Shown here: piece after piece, positions 8,888 to 15,617 of the stretch
Layout of the letters: each line of letters opens with the position of its first letter
How positions within the stretch are numbered: position 1 is the stretch's first letter
Assembly (NCBI GenBank): GCA_031279875.1
Contig: JAITHS010000246.1
Location: 1 to 15,934 of the forward strand
Direction: 5' to 3'
Origin: Tannerella sp.
GTDB taxonomy: Bacteria > Bacteroidota > Bacteroidia > Bacteroidales > Tannerellaceae
Length of the DNA: 15,934 nt
Program-made: the position numbers and the translations under genes
The notes under the pieces: model-generated
Seen by the model: only the letters and a program-made list of their open reading frames with translations
Databases searched by the model: none
Told to the model about the DNA's origin: nothing

Positions 8888-10036
8888 ATGAAAAATAAAA
8901 TGAGAAAGTTGACAATTTTAGCGCTTGTAGCGATACTTGCATCATGTGGCGCGCCTGTTCAACAGGACGAGTTTGCCGTCAAAGGAAAAGTAACTGATTA
9001 TGAAGCTAATATGCTGACGTTAGCATATCAAAAAGGCGAAGGGTTCGTAATTGACACCCTTGCCGTCGAAAACGGTCGTATCAACTTCAAGACTAAAGCC
9101 GACAAAACCGCTATGGCAATGCTTGTAGCGCATGATAAGAAAAACAGTATTACGGTAGCCGAGGACATCATCCCAAGTGATATAAACATCATTTTCATCG
9201 AGCCGGGTACGACCCTCGAAATCAACATCGACGGCAACCGCTGGCCATGCATGACCCTCAAAGGAGGCGCCATCAACAACGATCTCAACAAACTCTATGC
9301 CGTGACTCTGCCCATCAAACGCCAAATCTTCGAGACGGTGAAAATCGTCTATACCGGCTCGCTCAAAGAAGAGGAGAAAGCCGCCAAGATGGCTGAAATC
9401 GACGTCCTGCGCGGCAAAGTCAATGACGCAAACATCGCTTTCGTAAAAGAAAATCCCGCTTCCTACGCCGCCCTGTTCACACTTACCAATCTGCGCAGTA
9501 GCATGGCGACGGAAGAATTTGCCGCCGCTTTCGACGCCCTGTCGGCCGAAAACAAAGCCACCGAACTCGGTATCCAAACCGGCGAACTGATAGAGCAAGC
9601 ACGCCGCAGTTCCGTAGGCGGCACAGCCCCCGATTTTGAGAAGAAAGACATTGCGGGCAACACCGTCAAACTGTCCGACTTTCGCGGCAAGTACGTTTAC
9701 ATCGACTTTTGGGCGTCGTGGTGCGCACCCTGCCGCGCCTCGCATCCGCAGTTGAAAGAGATGTACGCCAAATATCAGCCTAAAGGCTTGGTTTTACTTG
9801 GTATCGGCGCATCAGACCGTACGGAAGATTTCCTCGCAGCCATCAAGAAAGACGGTGTTACCTGGATGCAAATCGATAACAATGACAATAAAGAACAGTA
9901 TGACCTCGTCTCGCTATACAGCGTTACAGCCTTGCCGACCAAGTTCCTCCTCGACCCTAACGGCAAAATTCTCGTCCGCAGCGCCGGTGAAGGCATTGAA
10001 TTAGATGATAAACTCAAAGAGATTTTTGGAGAATAA
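8888..10036 (+). CDS. TlpA-family thiol-disulfide oxidoreductase lipoprotein with DUF4369-like domain
   Basis: The 382-residue protein starts with a lipoprotein signal peptide (lipobox LASC, cysteine 20). A beta-rich DUF4369-like domain follows (about 28-125: FAVKGKVTDYEANMLTLAYQ and the IIFIEPGTTLEI strand), then a helical linker. The C-terminal AhpC/TSA-TlpA thioredoxin domain covers about 243-380. The active site is WCAPC (cysteines 279 and 282) after KYVYIDFWAS, and the cis-proline is in TALPTKF (Pro350). This DUF4369-TlpA layout is common in Bacteroidetes and places a membrane-anchored thiol reductase in the envelope. The start at 8888 has a second ATG at 8900, which would leave a weaker signal peptide. 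The stop lies 2 bases before the ABC ATPase start, so the redox gene and the transporter genes are probably in one message. Its partner protein is unknown. Confidence 0.92.
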   Translation: MKNKMRKLTILALVAILASCGAPVQQDEFAVKGKVTDYEANMLTLAYQKGEGFVIDTLAVENGRINFKTKADKTAMAMLVAHDKKNSITVAEDIIPSDINIIFIEPGTTLEINIDGNRWPCMTLKGGAINNDLNKLYAVTLPIKRQIFETVKIVYTGSLKEEEKAAKMAEIDVLRGKVNDANIAFVKENPASYAALFTLTNLRSSMATEEFAAAFDALSAENKATELGIQTGELIEQARRSSVGGTAPDFEKKDIAGNTVKLSDFRGKYVYIDFWASWCAPCRASHPQLKEMYAKYQPKGLVLLGIGASDRTEDFLAAIKKDGVTWMQIDNNDNKEQYDLVSLYSVTALPTKFLLDPNGKILVRSAGEGIELDDKLKEIFGE

Positions 10037-10038
10037 TT

Positions 10039-10764
10039 ATGGGAATAATACAAACGGAGAACCTTTGTTTCGATTACAGAAAACATTCCGTTCTCGAAAA
10101 CGTCAATATCAATATACCTGAAGGCGCCATCTACGGCTATCTGGGTAAGAACGGCGCAGGCAAAAGCACGACAATCAAACTATTGCTCGGCTTGCTTACG
10201 CCTGCAAAAGGCAAAGTCCTTTACAAAGGCATGGATTTGAGTACGAACCGTCTCAAGATACTCGGTTTCACGGGCAATCTCATTGAAGCACCCTCTTTTT
10301 ATCCCAATCTTACGGGATACGAAAACCTCAAATACATGGATATGTTCCTGCGCCATGGAGACAAACGCATTGCCGAAACCCTCGCTCTTACGGGGTTGAC
10401 CGATGCTGCCGACCGTCGCGCCAAGCACTACTCCACGGGAATGAAACAGCGGTTGGGCATTGCTATGGCGATGCTCAACCGTCCGGAGATACTCATCCTT
10501 GACGAGCCTGTCAACGGTCTCGACCCCGAAGGCATCCACGAGGTACGCGAACTTATCCTGCGCCTACAAAGCGAAGGCAAAACAATCTTCCTCTCAAGCC
10601 ATCTCTTGAGCGAAATTGAGAAGATATGTACCCATATAGGCATCCTCAACAACAAAAGCATTGTCTTTGAAGGTACCAAAGATGACCTCATGGCACGTAC
10701 TTCTACCGACACCCCCGACCTCGAATCGGTCTTTTTATCAATCATCAAAAACAACGTAAAATGA
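10039..10764 (+). CDS. ABC transporter ATP-binding protein, bacitracin/lantibiotic-export type
   Basis: The 241-residue ATPase has the full set of ABC motifs: Walker [10 protein letters not shown] (36-44), signature STGMKQR (132-138), Walker B ILILDEP with D155 and E156, the D-loop NGLDPEG, and the H-loop histidine 188 in FLSSHLL. The architecture resembles BcrA-type ATPases that drive ABC-2 pumps for peptide antibiotics or lipid-like substrates. GGAG at 10027-10030, inside the end of the TlpA gene, sits about 8 bases before the ATG and is one of few Shine-Dalgarno-like sites here. The permease start overlaps the stop as ATGA, so the two are translationally coupled. Leucine codons are unusual for the window: 15 of 34 are CTC, against 2 of 34 in parA. 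The substrate is unknown; self-protection or export of a processed compound is possible. Confidence 0.94.
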   Translation: MGIIQTENLCFDYRKHSVLENVNINIPEGAIYGYLGKNGAGKSTTIKLLLGLLTPAKGKVLYKGMDLSTNRLKILGFTGNLIEAPSFYPNLTGYENLKYMDMFLRHGDKRIAETLALTGLTDAADRRAKHYSTGMKQRLGIAMAMLNRPEILILDEPVNGLDPEGIHEVRELILRLQSEGKTIFLSSHLLSEIEKICTHIGILNNKSIVFEGTKDDLMARTSTDTPDLESVFLSIIKNNVK

Positions 10765-11513
10765 AACATAACATACTGACACTCATACGTTCGGAGCAAT
10801 ATAAGTCAAAAGGAAATCAGGGCGCCCTCTGGGCATTGCTTTTCCCTGTCGCTATAGTGCTGCTCGGTGCCGCTTACGCCGTTTTCAGCGGCAGAACAGG
10901 CGTTACCTGGACAAGCGTTTACGGCGACTTCGTCCTGACTCTCTTCAATCTCACCTATCCCATGGTCATAGCACTCGTTGTATTTTCCCTCTGCAGCCTC
11001 GAATACCGTAACGACAACCTCAAACTAATCTTCACACTCCCTGTCAAAGCAAGCAGCATCTATGTCGCCAAGTTTACATACCTTTTCTTCGTCGTTTTTG
11101 CTTCCGCGCTTGCAGGCTTCCTGTCGTTTATCCTCTGTGGTTATATCATCGGCTTATCCGGCGCCGGAACGTTCGACTTCGCTTTTATGCCCATTATCGC
11201 TGTCGCTTTCGTCCGCCTTTTCATCGCTCTCATGGTTATAGCCTCAATCCAGAACGTTATCAGTTGGTTGTTTCGCTCGTTTGTAACCCCTGTCGGTTTC
11301 GCCTGTTTCATAACTTTCGCCGCTATGTTTGCCTTTTCCGGCAAGACATGGTACGGCTACGTCCCCTACGTAAGCATTCAGAAAGCCCTCCGCGGTATGC
11401 TAAATTCCGTATCCGTTCTTGACCGAAGCGACTGTTTCGGCATCGCTATAATACTACTCTTCGCCATCCTCGCTGCCCCAATCTTCCTTAGACTCCGCAA
11501 AGCGAAAGGATAA
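10761..11513 (+). CDS. ABC-2 type membrane permease
   Basis: The 250-residue protein has six hydrophobic segments: about 24-43 ([20 protein letters not shown]), 57-80, 97-128, 132-165, 172-190 and 225-245. This matches the small ABC-2 permeases of the lantibiotic/bacitracin immunity type. It overlaps the ATPase gene by 4 bases (ATGA), showing it is the membrane half of that transporter, which likely works as a dimer with two ATPase subunits in the inner membrane. Permeases of this class diverge quickly, so the exact subfamily is uncertain and no substrate-specific residue can be named. It is the last gene of the accessory locus. Confidence 0.88.
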   Translation: MKHNILTLIRSEQYKSKGNQGALWALLFPVAIVLLGAAYAVFSGRTGVTWTSVYGDFVLTLFNLTYPMVIALVVFSLCSLEYRNDNLKLIFTLPVKASSIYVAKFTYLFFVVFASALAGFLSFILCGYIIGLSGAGTFDFAFMPIIAVAFVRLFIALMVIASIQNVISWLFRSFVTPVGFACFITFAAMFAFSGKTWYGYVPYVSIQKALRGMLNSVSVLDRSDCFGIAIILLFAILAAPIFLRLRKAKG

Positions 11514-11546
11514 AAGGAGGATAGCAAAGGACAAAAGGACAGGTGA

Positions 11547-11628
11547 AGCCTACCGGCTCACGAAATTATCCGACAGACGGATTGCTATCAAAGACATCCG
11601 GCACGGAAAACTGGTAATGAGCCGGGCT
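11547..11628 (+). other. Foldable multibranch segment after the ABC genes (terminator or structured RNA)
   Basis: CCGGCTCA (11553-11560) and TGAGCCGG (11618-11625) are perfectly complementary. The pairing can extend to AGCC (11547-11550) with GGCT (11625-11628) around a small bulge. The enclosed loop contains two more hairpins: ATCCG/CGGAT (11568-11572 with 11578-11582) and TCCG/CGGA (11597-11600 with 11604-11607). A T-rich run, TTTAATTTTTA, follows from 11630. Together this could be a branched transcription terminator or a small structured RNA. It lacks the T-arm of a tRNA. A protein-like frame without a start codon also crosses it. Confidence 0.35.
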
Positions 11629-11710
11629 GTTTAATTTTTATCGCTCGAAAAAGGACACGACCGCATACGAATTGAAATGCTGGAAACTTTTTATCATTCA
11701 GGTAATTGAT

Positions 11711-11732
11711 ATTTTGGATATAATTCCAAAAT
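11711..11732. promoter_or_regulatory. Perfect 8-bp inverted repeat over the hutU promoter, candidate operator
   Basis: ATTTTGGA (11711-11718) and TCCAAAAT (11725-11732) are exact reverse complements around a TATAAT centre. The repeat covers the proposed -33 element and much of the promoter spacer, the position expected for a repressor binding site. The bound protein is unknown. Confidence 0.5.
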
Positions 11733-11744
11733 TAACTACCTTCG
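11713..11744 (+). promoter_or_regulatory. Bacteroidetes-type promoter of the urocanase gene
   Basis: TTTG at 11713-11716 and TACCTTCG at 11737-11744 fit the -33 TTTG and -7 TAnnTTTG elements, with one mismatch in the latter and a 20-base spacer. Transcription would start near 11750, leaving a leader of about 26 bases before the ATG at 11777. It indicates that the gene is transcribed apart from the ABC genes upstream. Confidence 0.55.
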
Positions 11745-11776
11745 TATCGAAAAAAATTATATAATAAAATAATATA

Positions 11777-13735
11777 ATGATGATTGGAATAAGTAATCAA
11801 TTGCCCCACTACCCGAAATTTGTAGAAGGGATCCGTCGCGCTCCCGATCGGGGATTCCTTTTAAACAAATCCCAAACGGAAATTGCGTTGAAAAACGCTC
11901 TACGTTATATTCCTACGGAACATCATAAAAAATTAGCGCCCGAATTTTTGGAAGAATTACATATACGCGGACGTATCTACGGTTATCGTTATCGGCCGGA
12001 AGGAGATATTCGCCCGAAACCTATCGATGAATACCCCGGGAATTGTATCGAAGGGAAGGCTTTTCAAGTGATGATTGATAATAATCTTTGTTTCGATATC
12101 GCACTATATCCTTACGAATTGGTTACTTACGGTGAAACAGGGCAAGTTTGCCAGAATTGGATGCAATACAACCGGATTAAACAATATCTACAACTAATGA
12201 ATCGTGAACAAACCTTAGTGATCGAATCGGGGCATCCGCTGGGACTTTTTAAATCACACCCGAATGCACCTCGCGTAATCATCACTAATTCTATGATGGT
12301 GGGGCTATACGACAATCAAACCGATTGGGAAATTGCGGCTCAGATGGGAGTCGCCAACTATGGCCAAATGACGGCCGGAGGTTGGATGTACATCGGACCG
12401 CAAGGCATTGTTCACGGAACCTTCAACACCTTGTTGAATGCGGGAAGATTAAAATTGAGCGTGCCGGTCAACGGTAATTTGAAAGGAAAACTGTTTGTCT
12501 CGTCGGGATTAGGCGGAATGAGCGGAGCGCAACCGAAAGCGACCGAAATTGCCGGAGCCGTAGCAATCATTGCCGAAGTTGATCCGTCGCGAATCGAAAC
12601 CCGAAGAAAACAAGCTTGGGTGCGTTCTGTTGTGGAAACACCGCAAGAAGCTTTCTCATTATCTCAAAAGTATATCCGGCAACAAACCCCCTACTCGATT
12701 GCATATCATGGAAATATTGTCGATTTGCTGGAATACGCCGATTCAGAGGAAATTCATATCGATTTACTTTCCGATCAAACATCTTGTCATGCCGTTTATG
12801 AAGGAGGTTATTGTCCGGTGAATGTTTCCTTTGAAGAGCGCACCCGCTTGTTAAAAGAAGATCGCGGAAAATTTCGCCGGTTAGTGGATGCTTCTCTACA
12901 CCGGCATTTTGATGTAATCAAGAAATTAGTTGCGAAAGGCGTCTATTTTTTCGATTATGGAAATTCTTTTATGAAGGCGATTTACGATGCAGGAATCAAA
13001 GAAATTTCCAAAAATGGAAAGGATGAAAAAGACGGTTTCATTTGGCCTTCCTACGTCGAAGACATCATGGGCCCGGAACTGTTCGACTATGGCTACGGAC
13101 CCTTCCGTTGGGTCTGTTTGAGCGGAAAACACGACGATTTGGTGAAAACCGATTTAATGGCAATGCAATGCATCGACCCGGAACGTCGCGGACAAGACAG
13201 AGATAATTACAATTGGATTCGTGATGCGGAAAAAAACAACTTGATAGTGGGCACGCAAGCTCGTATCCTCTATTCCGATGCGGAAGGAAGATTGAAAATC
13301 GCTTTACAATTCAATAAAATGGTTCGCAATGGAGAAATTGGGCCAATTATGCTGGGACGTGACCACCATGATGTCAGCGGAACCGATTCTCCATTCAGGG
13401 AAACAGCCAACATCAAAGACGGAAGCAACGTAATGGCCGATATGGCCGTACAATGCTTTGCCGGAAACGCCGCGCGAGGAATGACTTTGGTTGCACTTCA
13501 CAACGGAGGAGGAGTTGGCATCGGAAAAGCTGTCAACGGCGGTTTTGGAATGGTATTGGATGGAAGCGAACGAGTGGATGAAATTCTCCAAACAGCTATG
13601 CTATGGGATGTAATGGGAGGCGTTGCCCGCCGTTCGTGGGCGGGAAATCCGCATGCGATTGAAGTATGCAACGAATTTAATGAAAAATTCCAAGGAGATT
13701 ATCAAATAACAATACCCTATTTGGCCATTCCTTAA
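11777..13735 (+). CDS. hutU: Urocanate hydratase, long (eukaryote-like) form
   Basis: Urocanase converts urocanate and water to 4-imidazolone-5-propanoate, the second step of histidine degradation, using tightly bound NAD+. Conserved blocks include YGQMTAGGWMYIGPQGIVHG, the glycine-rich SGLGGMSGAQ (from 243), SDQTSCH, GYGPFRWVCLSG (C447), DHHDVSGTDSPFRET and ALHNGGGVGIGKAVNGGFGM. At 652 residues it is about 100 longer than the usual bacterial enzyme and resembles the animal form. The short-form active-site motif FQGLPARICW corresponds here to VGTQARILYS (491-500), with leucine 498 in place of the catalytic cysteine, as I recall for the animal enzyme. The ATG at 11777 is followed by a second at 11780. 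No hutH, hutI or ftcD gene is present in the window, so the rest of the pathway must lie elsewhere. It has its own promoter with a candidate operator. Confidence 0.95.
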   Translation: MMIGISNQLPHYPKFVEGIRRAPDRGFLLNKSQTEIALKNALRYIPTEHHKKLAPEFLEELHIRGRIYGYRYRPEGDIRPKPIDEYPGNCIEGKAFQVMIDNNLCFDIALYPYELVTYGETGQVCQNWMQYNRIKQYLQLMNREQTLVIESGHPLGLFKSHPNAPRVIITNSMMVGLYDNQTDWEIAAQMGVANYGQMTAGGWMYIGPQGIVHGTFNTLLNAGRLKLSVPVNGNLKGKLFVSSGLGGMSGAQPKATEIAGAVAIIAEVDPSRIETRRKQAWVRSVVETPQEAFSLSQKYIRQQTPYSIAYHGNIVDLLEYADSEEIHIDLLSDQTSCHAVYEGGYCPVNVSFEERTRLLKEDRGKFRRLVDASLHRHFDVIKKLVAKGVYFFDYGNSFMKAIYDAGIKEISKNGKDEKDGFIWPSYVEDIMGPELFDYGYGPFRWVCLSGKHDDLVKTDLMAMQCIDPERRGQDRDNYNWIRDAEKNNLIVGTQARILYSDAEGRLKIALQFNKMVRNGEIGPIMLGRDHHDVSGTDSPFRETANIKDGSNVMADMAVQCFAGNAARGMTLVALHNGGGVGIGKAVNGGFGMVLDGSERVDEILQTAMLWDVMGGVARRSWAGNPHAIEVCNEFNEKFQGDYQITIPYLAIP

Positions 13736-13741
13736 AAGCCC

Positions 13742-13767
13742 GTAAAAAAATCCTTTACCCTTTTTTT
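13742..13767 (+). terminator. Weak intrinsic terminator after hutU
   Basis: GTAAA (13742-13746) can pair with TTTAC (13754-13758), followed by a run of seven T at 13761-13767. The stem is short and AT-rich, so termination would be weak, but the position just after the hutU stop fits. Confidence 0.3.
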
Positions 13768-13773
13768 CTAAAC

Positions 13774-13829
13774 TCTTTCGTGTGGAAAAAAATAAAAAGT
13801 TATTAACTCCAAAACGGAAGTTATTAACA
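13774..13829. repeat. Phased 11-bp direct repeat with DnaA-box-like and parS-like sites upstream of parA
   Basis: AAGTTATTAAC occurs at 13797-13807 and again at 13818-13828, exactly 21 bp apart, so both copies face the same side of the helix. Its core GTTATTAAC is a near-palindrome. TGTGGAAAA (13781-13789) is TTTTCCACA on the other strand and fits the relaxed DnaA-box consensus TTWTNCACA. TTATTAACA (13821-13829) fits it with one mismatch. The 16 bases 13774-13789 match the parS consensus at about 11 positions, without its central palindrome. Repressor binding, origin function and parS are competing explanations. Confidence 0.45.
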
Positions 13830-13880
13830 GGTGTTGGCTATTTTAATTAGGAATAAATAAATTCTTTCCTAAAAAAATCG

Positions 13881-13888
13881 TATTTTTG
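13881..13888 (+). promoter_or_regulatory. -7 element of the parAB promoter
   Basis: TATTTTTG fits the Bacteroidetes -7 consensus TAnnTTTG exactly. No clear TTTG -33 element lies 19-21 bases upstream. Transcription would start near 13895, about 18 bases before the parA ATG at 13914. Confidence 0.5.
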
Positions 13889-13913
13889 CAAACTAATTTG
13901 GAAAAATATTCGC

Positions 13914-14681
13914 ATGGGTAAAATAATCGCGTTAGCAAATCAAAAAGGAGGCGTAGGAAAGACCACGACAACCATTAATTTAGCTGCTTCGTTAGCCGCT
14001 TTAGATAAAAAAGTGCTGGTGGTGGACGCCGACCCGCAAGCAAATGCTTCCTCCGGACTGAGTATTAATGTAAAGGAGTTGAAAAAAACAATTTATGAAT
14101 GTATTGTTAATGATGTTGATCCGGTCGAAGCAATTCTTTCAACGGAAGTTCCGAATCTGTCGATACTTCCTTCACACATTGATTTAGTGGGCGCCGAAAT
14201 TGAAATGCTGAATTTTCTGGACCGGGAAAAAGTACTGCGCGCCTTGCTCGGAAAAATAAAAAATAAATACGACTATATTCTTATCGACTGTTCGCCTTCG
14301 TTGGGATTGATAACGGTCAATTCCCTGACAGCTGCCGATTCGGTGATAATCCCCGTACAGTGCGAATATTTTGCCTTGGAAGGAATTTCCAAACTGCTGA
14401 ATACGATCAAAATCATAAAATCAAAGTTGAATCCGGCACTGGAAATCGAAGGATTCCTGCTCACCATGTACGATTCCCGTTTGCGATTAGCCAATCAGGT
14501 ATACGAAGAAGTAAAAAAACATTTTGGAGAAATGGTATTTACAACCGTTATCCAGCGTAATATCAAATTAAGTGAAGCGCCGAGCTACGGCCAGCCGGTT
14601 TTGTTGTATGATCCGGATTCGAAAGGCTCTTATCACCACATGCAATTGGCGCAGGAATTGATTGAAAAAAACGAAAAATAA
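13914..14681 (+). CDS. parA: Chromosome partitioning ATPase ParA (Soj family)
   Basis: The 255-residue ATPase works with ParB to segregate the replication-origin region by cycling on and off the nucleoid. It has the deviant Walker A motif KGGVGKTT (11-18, with signature lysine 11 and catalytic lysine 16), the Walker A' segment VVDADPQAN (aspartates 38 and 40) and a Walker B YDYILIDCSPSLG. Its length and lack of an N-terminal DNA-binding extension mark it as a chromosomal Soj-type protein rather than a large plasmid-type ParA. The ATG at 13914 follows a good -7 element and opens the conserved MGKIIALANQKGG sequence. The parB gene begins 3 bases after the stop, so the two form one operon. Linkage to the origin is usual for chromosomal parAB. 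Confidence 0.96.
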   Translation: MGKIIALANQKGGVGKTTTTINLAASLAALDKKVLVVDADPQANASSGLSINVKELKKTIYECIVNDVDPVEAILSTEVPNLSILPSHIDLVGAEIEMLNFLDREKVLRALLGKIKNKYDYILIDCSPSLGLITVNSLTAADSVIIPVQCEYFALEGISKLLNTIKIIKSKLNPALEIEGFLLTMYDSRLRLANQVYEEVKKHFGEMVFTTVIQRNIKLSEAPSYGQPVLLYDPDSKGSYHHMQLAQELIEKNEK

Positions 14682-14684
14682 GCT

Positions 14685-15584
14685 ATGGCAAAACAAACGA
14701 AATCCGTTTTGGGAAGAGGCATCGAAGCCTTAATCACAATGGAAGACCTGAATACCGGCGGCTCTTCCTCTATCAATGAAGTAGAATTATCGAAAATCGA
14801 AGCAAATCACGACCAACCCCGTTCGGTGTTCGACCGGGAAGCGTTAGAAGAATTGGCCGCTTCCATCAAAACATTGGGATTGGTACAGCCCATTACGCTT
14901 CGCGAAATACAGCCGGATAAATACCAAATTATTTCCGGTGAAAGAAGATTTCGCGCATCCCTGCTTGCCGGCCTGACATCGGTCCCTGCTTATGTAAAAA
15001 AAGCCAGCGATGAAAACGTAATGGAAATGGCGCTGATCGAAAACATTCAACGGGAAGATTTGAATGCGATTGAGATTGCGCTTGCTTTCCAAACACTGAT
15101 TGAGAAACACAACCTGACGCAGGAAAAGTTGAGCGAACGGATTGGGAAAAAACGGGCTACCATTGCTAATTTTTTGCGGGTGTTGAAACTCCCGGCCGAA
15201 ATTCAAATGGGATTGAAAGATAAAAAAATAGATATGGGGCATGCTAAATCCTTGCTTTCCATGGAAGATCCTTCTACTCAATTGATGGTGTACGAGCAAA
15301 TTTTGGAATACGGTTTTTCCGTACGTCGAACCGAAGAAATCATAAAAGAGCTGAACAATCCCGAATCAACCGACATTCCGGATACGGCCGTTCCGAAAAA
15401 AGCCAGGCAAAAAACGCCGGAAGAATACGATTTGTTAAAAAATCAACTGGCGTCTTTTTTAGGCGCTAAAGTTTTGTTATCCTGCAATGACAAAGGCGCA
15501 GGAAAAATCAGTATCGCCTTTGAAAATGAAAAAGAATTACAAAGAATCCTGCAAATTTTTGATTCTATAAAAAATAATTCGTAA
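14685..15584 (+). CDS. parB: Chromosome partitioning protein ParB (Spo0J family)
   Basis: The 299-residue protein is the CTP-dependent clamp that loads at parS sites and stimulates ParA. It begins with the typical VLGRGIEALI N-terminal segment, the ParA-activating tail. The ParB/Srx domain follows (about 33-125), with the CTP-binding motif GERRFRA at 85-91 and ENIQRED at 119-125. A helix-turn-helix region with LTQEKLSERIGKKRATIANF reads parS, and a C-terminal dimerisation region closes the protein. All the usual domains are present and the length is normal. It sits 3 bases after parA and is followed within about 35 bases by a DUF5683-type gene, a conserved order in Bacteroidetes. No canonical parS (CACGTG-centred) was found in the window. 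Confidence 0.96.
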   Translation: MAKQTKSVLGRGIEALITMEDLNTGGSSSINEVELSKIEANHDQPRSVFDREALEELAASIKTLGLVQPITLREIQPDKYQIISGERRFRASLLAGLTSVPAYVKKASDENVMEMALIENIQREDLNAIEIALAFQTLIEKHNLTQEKLSERIGKKRATIANFLRVLKLPAEIQMGLKDKKIDMGHAKSLLSMEDPSTQLMVYEQILEYGFSVRRTEEIIKELNNPESTDIPDTAVPKKARQKTPEEYDLLKNQLASFLGAKVLLSCNDKGAGKISIAFENEKELQRILQIFDSIKNNS

Positions 15585-15617
15585 TTTAGGCGCTTCAATT
15601 GGTAGTATTTGGAAAAA

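Noticed and set aside
481..11513. Polysaccharide-utilisation locus
   Set aside because: No glycoside hydrolase, lyase, sulfatase or surface glycan-binding protein accompanies SusC/SusD within the window.
2185..11573. Shared TTATCCGA and similar LTK/LSD peptide-like strings in the two intergenic gaps (2185-2192 and 11566-11573) as locus-end repeats
   Set aside because: The shared run is only 8 bases, the flanks do not align, and the first copy lies inside the locus rather than at its edge.
11547..11628. tRNA gene in the foldable segment
   Set aside because: Neither strand has a T-loop of the TTCNANT type or a plausible anticodon arm at the expected spacing.
11452..11634. About 60-codon open frame overlapping the end of the permease gene and reading RLTKLSDRRIAIKDIRHG near its end
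   Set aside because: It has no ATG until four codons before the stop and overlaps a well-supported gene. The foldable RNA reading of the same bases is at least as good.
13774..13789. Calling a true parS site
   Set aside because: The match to the consensus is about 11 of 16 and the central CACGTG palindrome is missing, so it is recorded only as parS-like.
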